Below are positions 14,823 through 23,204 of a stretch of 64,000 bases of DNA, in pieces (position 1 is the stretch's first letter; each line of letters opens with the position of its first letter). The stretch is from Denitromonas halophila. GTDB taxonomy: Bacteria; Pseudomonadota; Gammaproteobacteria; Burkholderiales; Rhodocyclaceae. Below the pieces are notes generated by a model, which was given only the letters and a program-made list of their open reading frames with translations, was not told the origin of the DNA and searched no databases. The position numbers were made by a program, and so were the translations under genes. The stretch is from assembly GCF_007625155.1 (NCBI RefSeq), contig NZ_VMNK01000015.1, positions 62,001 to 126,000 on the forward strand. The letters run 5' to 3'.

Positions 14823-15368
14823 TCACCGCCCCCGTGCCGGCAACGTGCGTTCGAAATGGTCGATCAGTTGTTTGATCTGGTCGCGCAGCACCGCTTCGTT
14901 TTCCCACTGCAACCGCACCAATTGTTTGGCGCTGTTGTAGGGACCGAGAAAATGGATGTCACCGATGCGCTGGACTTTCGGGTCGTCGCTGACCAAGCGT
15001 CCGGCCCGGCGATCGGGGTTCAGGCTCAGCAGGTCGGGGCGCATGTCGTCGACCAGCACAAACAGCAGACGGGTTTTCATGCCATCCTCGTAACGGTTGA
15101 TCGCCGCATTCAACTCCCTGCGGCACTCCGGTGATAGCCAGAAGTCGTCAGTCAGCAAGGCGATGAAATGCGTCATCCCGTCCAGCGCCGCGTTCACCTC
15201 GCCCTGCCAGTTGTCGCTCGCACGCAAGTTTTCGTCATCGAGAAAAACGCGAAAATCGAGTGCATCGGAGACCACTTCGAGTGCGTTGCGCAGGCGTCGG
15301 GCGACACGCGTCGAATGTTCGACATGCTTGTAGGAAATGAAAACCAGCTGGGTGGGTTCAGCCCGCAT
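14823..15368 (-). CDS. TIR-domain protein, probable effector
   Basis: The protein is 181 residues and almost all of it is one TIR domain. Box 1 is VFISYKHVEHS (residues 9-19), the BB-loop region is DFRVFLDDENLRASDNW, and the central strand is HFIALLTDDFWLSPECRREL with Glu85 in the position of the NAD-cleaving glutamate. Later strands are LLFVLVDD and DIHFLG. There is no signal peptide or membrane helix, so it is cytosolic. Bacterial TIR domains of this type hydrolyse NAD+ or make cyclic ADP-ribose-type signals in antiphage systems; that is family knowledge, not shown here. It is the first gene of the five-gene operon, with a GGAG site before its ATG. Confidence 0.9.
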   Translation of the reverse strand: MRAEPTQLVFISYKHVEHSTRVARRLRNALEVVSDALDFRVFLDDENLRASDNWQGEVNAALDGMTHFIALLTDDFWLSPECRRELNAAINRYEDGMKTRLLFVLVDDMRPDLLSLNPDRRAGRLVSDDPKVQRIGDIHFLGPYNSAKQLVRLQWENEAVLRDQIKQLIDHFERTLPARGR

Positions 15369-15955
15369 TGGTGAGGTTCTCCTGGTTGTGCGCCGTCGGC
15401 GTGCGGCGCAGACACGCCGGAACGGATATCGAAGGACGGGCCGCCGGATAGTGCGTCCGCATAGGCACCCCTTCAGAATTCATTCAAGCACTTGCGCGCG
15501 CTCATTCAAGTGAACTCGTGCTGTCGGCAACGGCCAGTGCGTCTGGCGCCGGCCTGTCGGGCGAGCAATCAGACGCGAAACAAAGGGCATGAAGTGATCC
15601 GGGCGCGCATGACGATCGGCAATGAGGCTGCGGCCTTGGCCGCGGGCGCGTCGTCGCATGTCAGGCGCGGCCGGTGGCGATGTCAAAGGCGTGACGGGGC
15701 GTGGTCTTCGCGCGAGGATGAGGCCCTGTGCGTGCAAGGCATGGCGTACTTTCTGGTCGTACCAGATCTGCGGGTGTCGAGGCGCGGACCGGTGACCTAT
15801 GAGAAATCGGTATTTCTGAGGGCGTTTGTTTTCAGGGGCCATGCGCTTGATACGCGTCGATGAGTGAAAAAATACGACACTCAACCGCGGGGGACGATGG
15901 CTTTGGTGGTTGATGCTGGATAATTGTTGTCCTGCACCATCTCCAGGATTTGTTT
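15369..15955. other. 587-bp divergent spacer between the TIR operon and the PBP gene
   Basis: I see no convincing gene here. Short open frames on both strands lack ribosome sites and family features. The promoters of both divergent units must lie in it. A direct repeat, TTCATTCAAG (15479-15488) and CTCATTCAAG (15501-15510), is spaced 22 bp, which is about two helical turns, and lies about 110-140 bp upstream of the TIR start. It is a weak operator candidate. Confidence 0.5.
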
Positions 15956-18900
15956 GTGACCCGTAACATCAAACCCGCTCGGCGGCTGACGTTCTTTCGT
16001 CTGCTTGGTATTGCCGTATTTATTGTCGTGCTGGTGGCTCTTGTCGCCGGCGGGCTGCTGGTTGCCCATGAGCTGAACTATTCGCGTTTGCAGGCGCGCG
16101 AAATCTCGCGCTATGCCGAAACGCTCACATTCGAGGTGTCGGGCAAGCCGAATCAGGCGGTGCTCTATCCGTCGCATGGGCCTTTTGATCAGCGCATGGG
16201 TTACACCGAGCTTCCGCGCGTTGCTGAGCGTTTGCAGGCGCGGGGCTTCGCGTTGACTGGGCAGACGCAGTTTTCAGCGGCCTTGATGAGTTACACCCAG
16301 CGGGGCTATTTCGCGCCGTATCGGGAGAAGGCGCAGGCGGGATTCGAGCTGACGGATTGCCGCGATGCGTCGCTCTACCGATTTCGCTATCCCTTCCATG
16401 CGTATTCGGACTTCGCTGCGGTGCCAAGGCGCGTCGCGCAGTCTTTGCTGTTTATCGAGAACCGCGACTTGCTGGACGCATCCCGCCCGGCGCTGAATCC
16501 AGCTGTGGATTGGGTGCGTTTCGGGCGGGCGGGCATTGGTCAGCTGGGGCGGATGGTTGACGCCGATCTGGATGCGCCCGGCGGCAGCACCTTGGCGACG
16601 CAGATCGAGAAATACCGGCATTCGCCCGATGGCATTACGCACAATGCGCGCGAGAAACTGCGTCAGATGGTGTCGGCCAGTGTGCGGGCCTACCAGGACG
16701 GCGAAGACACGTTGCCGGTGCGCGAGCGCTTGGTGGTCGATTACCTCAACACGGTGCCCTTGTCGGCGGCGCCGGGCTACGGCGAGGTCAATGGCTTGGG
16801 CGACGGCTTGTGGGTGTGGTTCGGCGCGGATTTTGCCCAGGTGAATGCGGCCCTGTCGCGCGAGGATGGCGACGATGAGGCGCTTGCGGCGCAAGGTTTG
16901 GCCATGCGTCAGGTGGTGGCGCTGATGATCGCGCATCGCCGGCCGTCTTATTACCTGGCGCGTGGGCACGATGAACTGGCGCAGCTGACCGGGAGTTATC
17001 TGCGTCTGCTTGCTGAGGCGGGTGTGATTTCGTCGCGTTTGAGTGAGGCGGCGCGCGCGCAGACCTTGGTTTTTCGCGACCAGGCGAGTGATCCGGCGCG
17101 GCATCCGACGGTGACGGGGAAGGGCGCTGGCGCGGTGCGCTCGCGTGTGGCCGGACTGCTTGGCACCTCGCTCTATGGACTTGATCGTATGGATGTGGAT
17201 GTGTCGTCCACCCTGAACCGGGATCTGCAGTACGCGGTGAGCGACTACCTGGCACGCCTGAGCGAGCCGGCGTTTGCCGCCGAGCAAGGCTTGATCGGCG
17301 AGCGCATGCTGGGCCCGACCAGCCTGGGGGCGGTGCGCTACAGTTTCAATCTGGTCGAACGCGCCGCGGGCGGCAACCGGGTGCGGGTACAGACCGACAC
17401 CACCGATCAGCCGCTCGACATCAATGAGGGCAGCAAGCTCGAACTCGGTTCGACCGCCAAGCTGCGAGTGCTGGCGACGTATCTCGAGATCGTCGCTGAA
17501 CTGCATGAGCGCTATTCAACGTGGGACAAGGATGCCTTGCGCGGCGTCGAACTGGCGCGGCGCGACCGGCTCAGTCGCTGGGCCGTCGACTACCTGGCGG
17601 CGGCCGATGATCGCGCCTTGCCCGCGATGCTCGAAGCCGCGCTGGAGCGCCGCTTTTCGGCCAGCCCGGATGAAAGCTTTTTTACCGGTGGCGGCTTGCA
17701 TACCTTTGGCAACTTCAACAACAAGGACAATCATCGTTCGCCGACCGTGCGTGAGGCCTTGCAGGCGTCGATCAATCTGCCCTTTGTGCGGCTGATGCGC
17801 GAGATCGTGCGCTATTCGATGTATCAGGTGCCCGGCAGCACCGCGAAGCTGCTCGAAGACAGTGAAGACCCGCGCCGCGCCGAGTATCTGGCGCGCTTTG
17901 CCGACCGCGAAGGTCAGACCTTTTTGCGGCGTTTCTGGCGCAAGTATCAGGGACTGACGCCTGACGCGATGCGGGCCCAATTGCTCGATGGCTTGCGCCC
18001 GAGCGCGGATCGCTTGAGTACCGTGTTTCGGTATCTCGACCCGGCCGCGCCGCCGGCCGCGCTTGCCCGTTTTCTTGGCGAGCGGCTTGGCGATGCGCAG
18101 ATGTCGGAAGCCCAGATTGCACAGTTGTATTCGCGCCACGCGCCAGCGGCCTTTGATCTGCCGGATCGCGGCTATGTGGCTCGCCTTCACCCATTGGAGC
18201 TGTGGCTGGTGGCGTATCGTACGGCGCATCCGGACGCGACGCTGGGCGCGGCCCTGGAGGCGAGCGAGAACGAGCGCCAGGCGGTGTATCGCTGGTTGTT
18301 CCGCACGCGCTTCAAGCGGGCGCAGGATGTGCGCATCGACACCATGCTTGAGGTCGAGGCCTTCCTCGATATTCACCGGCGCTGGGCGCGCATGGGCTAT
18401 CCCTTCGAGCATCTGGTGCCCTCGCTGGCCACGGCGCTGGGTAGCTCGGGCGACCGTCCGGCGGCCCTGGCGGAGTTGATGGGCATCATCATCAATGATG
18501 GCGTGCGCCTGCCGACGGCGCGTATCGAGGCGCTCCGATTTGCGGCCGACACGCCGTACGAGACGCGCTTTACCCGCCGACGCGCGGAGGGTGAGCGGGT
18601 GATGGCGTCGGAAGTGGCAACGGCCTTGCGGCATGCCTTGTCGGAAGTGGTCGAAAGCGGAACAGCACGGCGACTCGCGGGGGCCTTTGAGCTGGCCGAT
18701 GGTACGGTGCTGACTCTGGGGGGCAAGACCGGCACGGGCGACAACCGCATCGTGCTGGCCGGCGATCGCACCGGCCCGGCGCTCAATCGCACGGCCACCT
18801 TCGTGTTCTATCTTGGCCCGCGGCACTACGGGACGCTGACCGCCTATGTGCTCGGCCCGAACGCGGCAGGCTACCGCTTTACCTCGGCGTTGCCGGTGCA

Positions 18901-18976
18901 GATTCTGAAATCGATGGGGCCGGTGTTGCTGCCCTATCTGGCGCCCGAGATGGCGGTGGGGTGTCGGGCCGATTGA
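15956..18976 (+). CDS. Large class A penicillin-binding protein (GT51 + transpeptidase)
   Basis: The protein is 1006 residues. A GTG at 15956 is preferred because AGGA lies 7 nt upstream; the TTG at 15950 is too close to it. After an N-terminal membrane anchor (about residues 10-38), a glycosyltransferase 51 domain covers about 140-330, with catalytic Glu near 167 (FIENRDL) and GGSTLATQIEK. The transpeptidase domain has SxxK as STAK near 499, SxN as SIN near 604 and KTG in GGKTGTGDNR near 923. A large helical insert of about 250 residues separates SIN from KTG, making it longer than PBP1a/1b. It is transcribed divergently from the TIR operon. It builds and cross-links peptidoglycan at the outer face of the cytoplasmic membrane. 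Confidence 0.85.
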   Translation: MTRNIKPARRLTFFRLLGIAVFIVVLVALVAGGLLVAHELNYSRLQAREISRYAETLTFEVSGKPNQAVLYPSHGPFDQRMGYTELPRVAERLQARGFALTGQTQFSAALMSYTQRGYFAPYREKAQAGFELTDCRDASLYRFRYPFHAYSDFAAVPRRVAQSLLFIENRDLLDASRPALNPAVDWVRFGRAGIGQLGRMVDADLDAPGGSTLATQIEKYRHSPDGITHNAREKLRQMVSASVRAYQDGEDTLPVRERLVVDYLNTVPLSAAPGYGEVNGLGDGLWVWFGADFAQVNAALSREDGDDEALAAQGLAMRQVVALMIAHRRPSYYLARGHDELAQLTGSYLRLLAEAGVISSRLSEAARAQTLVFRDQASDPARHPTVTGKGAGAVRSRVAGLLGTSLYGLDRMDVDVSSTLNRDLQYAVSDYLARLSEPAFAAEQGLIGERMLGPTSLGAVRYSFNLVERAAGGNRVRVQTDTTDQPLDINEGSKLELGSTAKLRVLATYLEIVAELHERYSTWDKDALRGVELARRDRLSRWAVDYLAAADDRALPAMLEAALERRFSASPDESFFTGGGLHTFGNFNNKDNHRSPTVREALQASINLPFVRLMREIVRYSMYQVPGSTAKLLEDSEDPRRAEYLARFADREGQTFLRRFWRKYQGLTPDAMRAQLLDGLRPSADRLSTVFRYLDPAAPPAALARFLGERLGDAQMSEAQIAQLYSRHAPAAFDLPDRGYVARLHPLELWLVAYRTAHPDATLGAALEASENERQAVYRWLFRTRFKRAQDVRIDTMLEVEAFLDIHRRWARMGYPFEHLVPSLATALGSSGDRPAALAELMGIIINDGVRLPTARIEALRFAADTPYETRFTRRRAEGERVMASEVATALRHALSEVVESGTARRLAGAFELADGTVLTLGGKTGTGDNRIVLAGDRTGPALNRTATFVFYLGPRHYGTLTAYVLGPNAAGYRFTSALPVQILKSMGPVLLPYLAPEMAVGCRAD

Positions 18977-19199
18977 CCGGTCGGCGCCCTGCTGATCTGG
19001 ATGGCCCGGTCGGCCGGTCGGGTTTCCAGGATGATGGCTTTACGGCCGAGTCCGCCTTTCATTGCGCCGCGCATTCTGTGTTGGATGACGCGGCGCCGAC
19101 CTGGGTACGGCGAACCCGTTAACGGGCGCTACTGCGGGCGTGTGTCGCGCCGGGGCCGGGCGTGAGGTGTTTGATCAACCGCTGGCACTATGTGACACA

Positions 19200-19217
19200 G
19201 ATGTGTGCGTTCACATC
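19200..19217. promoter_or_regulatory. GATGTG-N6-CACATC palindrome (CRP/FNR-family-like site)
   Basis: This perfect 6+6 inverted repeat with a 6-bp spacer lies directly upstream of the Pho-box-like repeat of pstS. The spacing matches CRP/FNR-family sites, but the half-site is shifted from the TGTGA consensus. Which regulator uses it is unknown. Confidence 0.4.
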
Positions 19218-19218
19218 A

Positions 19219-19236
19219 CTGTAACGTTGCTGACAA
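19219..19236 (+). promoter_or_regulatory. Candidate Pho box of pstS
   Basis: CTGTAAC-GTTG-CTGACAA consists of two PhoB-like half-sites at 11-bp pitch, compared with CTGTCAT-N4-CTGTCAT. A GATAGGAA segment about 15 bp further on could serve as the -10. The position about 130 bp upstream of the pstS start is reasonable for a long leader. Confidence 0.55.
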
Positions 19237-19364
19237 ATAATGGCGCCGCTCGATAGGAAAAGGGCGGTGGCCAGAAGGGCTGCCTCCTGATCTCATCAAG
19301 GTGAAATACCGCGACAACCCGGCATTGGCCGGGGTCCGGAATTGTTCTCAACAGGAGATTCTCG

Positions 19365-20405
19365 ATGAAAAAGGCGGCTCTCGCCCTTGCAGTTCTCTCA
19401 GCGGTTGCTACCGCTCCGGTGCTGGCTCAGTCCTCGCGTGATTACATCAGCATCGTCGGTTCCTCGACGGTGTATCCGTTTGCCACGGTGGTTGCCGAGC
19501 AGTTCGGCAAGGCCACCAAGTTCAAGACGCCCAAGATCGAATCGACTGGTTCGGGCGGTGGTATCAAGCTGTTCTGCGCCGGCGTCGGCGTGCAGCATCC
19601 GGACATCACCAACGCCTCGCGCGCCATCAAGAAGTCCGAACTCGAGCAATGCGCCGCCAACGGCGTGAAGGAAGTGGTCGAGGTCAAGATTGGTTACGAT
19701 GGCTTGTCGATTGCTCAGAGCAAGGCCGGCAAAGGCATGCAGCTGACCCGCAAAGAGGTGTTTCTGGCGCTGGCCAAGCAGGTGCCGAATCCGAATGGCA
19801 CCCAGACCCTGGTCGACAACCCCTACAAGACCTGGAAAGACGTCAACGCCGCGTTGCCGGCGATCAAGATTGAAGTGCTCGGCCCGCCGCCGACCTCCGG
19901 TACGCGTGACGCCTTTGTTGAACTGGTGATGGACGAGGGCTGCGACGCTTTCGATTTCATCAAGGCAATGAAGAAGGCTGACAAGAACGCGCATAAAGCC
20001 GCATGCCAGACCATCCGCGAAGACGGCGCCTATGTCGAAGCCGGCGAGAACGACAACCTGATCGTTCAGAAACTCGAAGCCAATCCGGCCGCACTGGGGA
20101 TCTTCGGCTTCAGCTTCCTTGACCAGAACCGCGACAAGGTGCGTGGTCTGGCCATTGAAGGTGTGCAGCCGGAATTCGAGACGATCTCGAACGGCAGCTA
20201 CCCGGTGTCGCGTCCGCTGTTCTTCTATGTGAAGAAAGCGCACGTTGCCGTGATCCCGGGCATGAAGGAGTACCTGGACGAGTTCATCAGCAAGAAAGCC
20301 ATGGGTGAGGAAGGCTATCTGGCCGAGCGTGGCCTGATTCCGCTGCCCAAGGATGAATACATGAGCGTTTCGAAGGGCGTTACCGCACTGGACGTCATGA
20401 AGTAA
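19365..20405 (+). CDS. pstS: Phosphate ABC transporter substrate-binding protein PstS
   Basis: The protein is 346 residues with a Sec signal peptide (MKKAALALAVLSAVATAPVLAQ). It binds phosphate in the periplasm and delivers it to PstCA. VGSSTVYPFATVV after the signal peptide and GSGGGIKLFC carry the Ser/Gly residues that contact phosphate, and PPPTSGTRDAFVEL is the matching C-lobe loop. An ACAGGAG ribosome site precedes the ATG. This belongs to the subgroup found with long PstC/PstA permeases rather than the E. coli type. It is first in the operon pstSCAB, with a candidate Pho box upstream, so induction by phosphate starvation is expected. No phoU, phoB or phoR is in the window. Confidence 0.93.
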   Translation: MKKAALALAVLSAVATAPVLAQSSRDYISIVGSSTVYPFATVVAEQFGKATKFKTPKIESTGSGGGIKLFCAGVGVQHPDITNASRAIKKSELEQCAANGVKEVVEVKIGYDGLSIAQSKAGKGMQLTRKEVFLALAKQVPNPNGTQTLVDNPYKTWKDVNAALPAIKIEVLGPPPTSGTRDAFVELVMDEGCDAFDFIKAMKKADKNAHKAACQTIREDGAYVEAGENDNLIVQKLEANPAALGIFGFSFLDQNRDKVRGLAIEGVQPEFETISNGSYPVSRPLFFYVKKAHVAVIPGMKEYLDEFISKKAMGEEGYLAERGLIPLPKDEYMSVSKGVTALDVMK

Positions 20406-20480
20406 GGTAGCATCCGCGGGCCGGCGACCCGGTCGCCGTTCCGCGGACTTCTTCCCGTCCTTATTGGCTGACTGTTTCTC

Positions 20481-21866
20481 GTGACCCAGACCCCCATACT
20501 TCTCGTTCTGCTGCTGGCGCTGACGTCGGCAGCCTATTACTTTGGATGCAAGCGCGCCTTCCGCGTGGCGGACGGCAAGATCCGGAAGCTGCATTCCTTG
20601 CCGGGGTACTACGGCCTGTATGTTGCGCTGTGGGCAGCCTTGCCGGCGCTGCTGATTCTTTGCGCCTGGCTTTTGTTTCAAGGCTCGATCATTACCCGCA
20701 TGGTGGTGTCCTCACTGCCCGATGCGATTCAGCAGCTGGGGCCCGATCGGCTCAATCTGGTGGTCAATGACATCCGCAATCTGGTGTCGGGCAATATCGT
20801 GTCCGGCGAGCCGGACGCCATCATGCTGGCAGCCGCGGACTACTATCGCGGCCTGCTGAGCGTGAGCCGTAATATGCTGTTTGCGATCGTGCTCGTCGTG
20901 GCGGGCCTGAGTGGCTGGTACGGGTACTCGAAAATTCGTGTGCAGCATCGTGCCCGCAATGGTGTCGAGTCGATCATCAACTGGTTGTTGGTGGCATGTT
21001 CCACCGTGGCGATTCTCACCACCGTCGGTATTGTTCTGTCGGTGTTGTTCGAGTCGATCCGTTTTTTCCAGTCCGTGCCGATCACCGAGTTTCTGTTTGG
21101 TCTGGAGTGGAGCCCCCAGATTGCGCTGCGCGCTGATCAGGCGGGCTCGTCCGGTGCCTTCGGTGCCGTGCCGCTGTTTGCCGGCACCTTGCTGATCACC
21201 TTCATTGCCATGACGGTCGCCGTGCCGATCGGCCTGATGTCAGCGCTCTATCTGGCCGAATACGCAAGTGCGCGGGTGCGCGCCATTGCCAAGCCTTTGC
21301 TTGAGGTGCTGGCGGGTATTCCGACCGTGGTGTATGGCTTTTTTGCGGCGCTGACCGTGGCGCCCTTCATTCGTGAGTCAGGCGGTTTCCTGGGGCTGGA
21401 CGTGGCCTCCGAGAGCGCCTTGGCGGCCGGCCTGGTGATGGGAATGATGATCATCCCCTTCGTCTCGTCCCTGTCCGACGATGTGATCAACGCCGTGCCG
21501 CAGTCGCTACGCGAAGGCGCTTATGGCATGGGCGCGACTTCGTCCGAGACGATCCGCCGGGTGATTCTTCCCGCCGCGTTGCCGGGCATTGTGGGTGCGA
21601 TTTTGCTGGCCGTGTCGCGTGCCATTGGCGAAACCATGATTGTGGTGATGGCGGCGGGCCTTGCGTCCAATCTGACGGCCAACCCGCTCGAAGCGGTGAC
21701 GACGGTGACCGTGCAGATCGTGACCTTGCTGGTCGGCGACCAGGAATTCGACAGCCCGAAAACACTGGCGGCCTTTGCGCTGGGCCTGGTGCTGTTTGTG
21801 GTGACCCTGGCGCTGAACTTCGTGGCCCTCTATATCGTTCGAAAGTATCGGGAGCAGTATGACTAA
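20481..21866 (+). CDS. pstC: Phosphate ABC transporter permease PstC (long form)
   Basis: The protein is 461 residues. The start is GTG at 20481. The first 190 residues form an extension with extra membrane helices and a periplasmic segment (SSLPDAIQQLGPDRLNL), absent from the 320-residue E. coli protein. The C-terminal 250 residues are a standard binding-protein-dependent permease: LAEYASARVRAIAKPLLEVLAG is the ABC-coupling region. With PstA it forms the channel for phosphate in the cytoplasmic membrane. It follows pstS by 75 bp and overlaps pstA by 8 bp. The long form is typical of one Pst branch in Proteobacteria. Confidence 0.92.
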   Translation: MTQTPILLVLLLALTSAAYYFGCKRAFRVADGKIRKLHSLPGYYGLYVALWAALPALLILCAWLLFQGSIITRMVVSSLPDAIQQLGPDRLNLVVNDIRNLVSGNIVSGEPDAIMLAAADYYRGLLSVSRNMLFAIVLVVAGLSGWYGYSKIRVQHRARNGVESIINWLLVACSTVAILTTVGIVLSVLFESIRFFQSVPITEFLFGLEWSPQIALRADQAGSSGAFGAVPLFAGTLLITFIAMTVAVPIGLMSALYLAEYASARVRAIAKPLLEVLAGIPTVVYGFFAALTVAPFIRESGGFLGLDVASESALAAGLVMGMMIIPFVSSLSDDVINAVPQSLREGAYGMGATSSETIRRVILPAALPGIVGAILLAVSRAIGETMIVVMAAGLASNLTANPLEAVTTVTVQIVTLLVGDQEFDSPKTLAAFALGLVLFVVTLALNFVALYIVRKYREQYD

Positions 21867-23166
21867 TCCAGGCAAAGCGCTGCCCGAGGGCGCAACGAGC
21901 TTCGCGCGTATTCAGGCCGGCATGGCCAAGCGCCGGGCGGCGGAGCGTCGCTTCAAGATGCTGGGGCGTTTGGCGGTGAGCGTTGGCTTGCTGTTTTTGT
22001 CGGTGTTGCTAATCAGCATCGTCAGCAAGGGCTACACCGCGTTCTGGCAAACCCAGATGCGGATCGATGTGGTGTTGGCAGCCGAGGACATCGACCCGGA
22101 AGGCACGCGTAACGCAGAGACGCTGCGCAAGGCCGATTACTCGTCCTTGATCAAGCAGAGCATGCGCGACATGTTCCCCGAGGTGTCGGGTCGCCGCGAT
22201 AAATTCGCCTTGTATGGCCTGGTCAGCAACGGCGCAGCCTTCGATCTGCGCGACAAGGTCATGGCCGATCCGTCCCTGATCGGCACCAAGGTGTCGCTGT
22301 GGGTGCCCGCCGACGACGATGTCGACATGCTCATGAAGGGGCATATCGATCGCAATGCGGCCGAGGACGACCGGCGGATCAAGGACAATGTGCTGGGCTG
22401 GATCAATCAACTCGAGGCAGAGGATCGTCTTGAACTGCGCTTCAATATTGACTTTTTCACCAAGGGCGACTCACGTGACCCGGAGCTGGCCGGTATCCGC
22501 GGCGCGCTGATGGGCACCATCTTTACCTTGATCGTGACCTTGTCGCTGTCCTTCCCGCTCGGTGTGGCGGCGGCGGTGTATCTCGAAGAGTTTGCGCCCA
22601 AGAACAAATGGACCGACCTGATCGAGGTGAACATCAACAACCTCGCCGCCGTGCCGTCCATTGTGTTCGGCCTGCTCGGCCTGGCGGTGTTCATCAATGT
22701 GTTCGGGCTGCCGCGTTCGGCACCGCTGCTCGGTGGCCTGGTGCTGACGCTGATGACGCTGCCGACCATCATCATCGCCAGCCGCGCCGCGCTCAAATCG
22801 GTGCCGCCGTCGATCCGCGACGCCGCGCTGGGCATTGGTGCCTCGCCGATGCAGGCTACGCTGTATCACGTGATTCCGCTGGCACTGCCCGGCATGCTCA
22901 CCGGCACCATCATCGGCATGGCGCAGGCGCTGGGCGAGACGGCGCCGCTGCTGATGATCGGCATGGTGGCCTTCATTGCCGATGTGCCGCAGGGGGTGTT
23001 CGATCCTTCAACGGCGTTGCCGGTGCAAATCTACCTGTGGGCCGACAGCCCCGAGCGCGCCTATGTTGAGCGCACCTCGGCGGCCATCATGGTGCTGCTG
23101 GGCTTCCTTGCGCTGATGAATCTGGTGGCCGTGCTGCTGCGCAAACGTTTCGAGCGGCGCTGGTAA
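21859..23166 (+). CDS. pstA: Phosphate ABC transporter permease PstA (DUF3333 long form)
   Basis: The protein is 435 residues and overlaps pstC by 8 bp. The first 200 residues are an N-terminal extension of the DUF3333 type: a basic cytoplasmic start, one membrane helix (LAVSVGLLFLSVLLISIVSKGY), then a soluble periplasmic part with FPEVSGRRDKFALYGLVS and FNIDFFTKGDSRDPELAG. The C-terminal permease domain carries the coupling helix YLEEFAPKNKWTDLIEVNINNLAAV (read in two parts). It pairs with PstC to move phosphate across the cytoplasmic membrane. The extension in both permeases suggests that they contact each other, or PstS, in the periplasm. Confidence 0.92.
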   Translation: MTNPGKALPEGATSFARIQAGMAKRRAAERRFKMLGRLAVSVGLLFLSVLLISIVSKGYTAFWQTQMRIDVVLAAEDIDPEGTRNAETLRKADYSSLIKQSMRDMFPEVSGRRDKFALYGLVSNGAAFDLRDKVMADPSLIGTKVSLWVPADDDVDMLMKGHIDRNAAEDDRRIKDNVLGWINQLEAEDRLELRFNIDFFTKGDSRDPELAGIRGALMGTIFTLIVTLSLSFPLGVAAAVYLEEFAPKNKWTDLIEVNINNLAAVPSIVFGLLGLAVFINVFGLPRSAPLLGGLVLTLMTLPTIIIASRAALKSVPPSIRDAALGIGASPMQATLYHVIPLALPGMLTGTIIGMAQALGETAPLLMIGMVAFIADVPQGVFDPSTALPVQIYLWADSPERAYVERTSAAIMVLLGFLALMNLVAVLLRKRFERRW

Positions 23167-23204
23167 GCGTTGGCAGATAGAATATTGAGAATCGAGGTCA
23201 AATC

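Larger units (their letters stand above)
18977..19364. other. 388-bp spacer upstream of pstS with regulatory sites
   Basis: There is no gene here. The first 150 bp are GC-rich with many short self-complementary GGCCGG/CCGGTC pieces. The last 170 bp hold the pstS regulatory region: a perfect palindrome at 19200-19217 and a Pho-box-like repeat at 19219-19236. Confidence 0.6.

Noticed and set aside
15480-15884. Possible small genes on either strand in the TIR/PBP spacer
   Set aside because: Both frames lack ribosome sites and are Arg/Pro-rich with no family pattern; the region is more likely regulatory.
17516-18826. Long open frames antisense to the PBP (also 16274-17506)
   Set aside because: They are Arg/His/Ala-rich shadows of the PBP codons with no recognisable motif.
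19398-20681. A 427-codon open frame antisense to pstS
   Set aside because: It is a shadow, and it spans the pstS-pstC spacer without any start signal.
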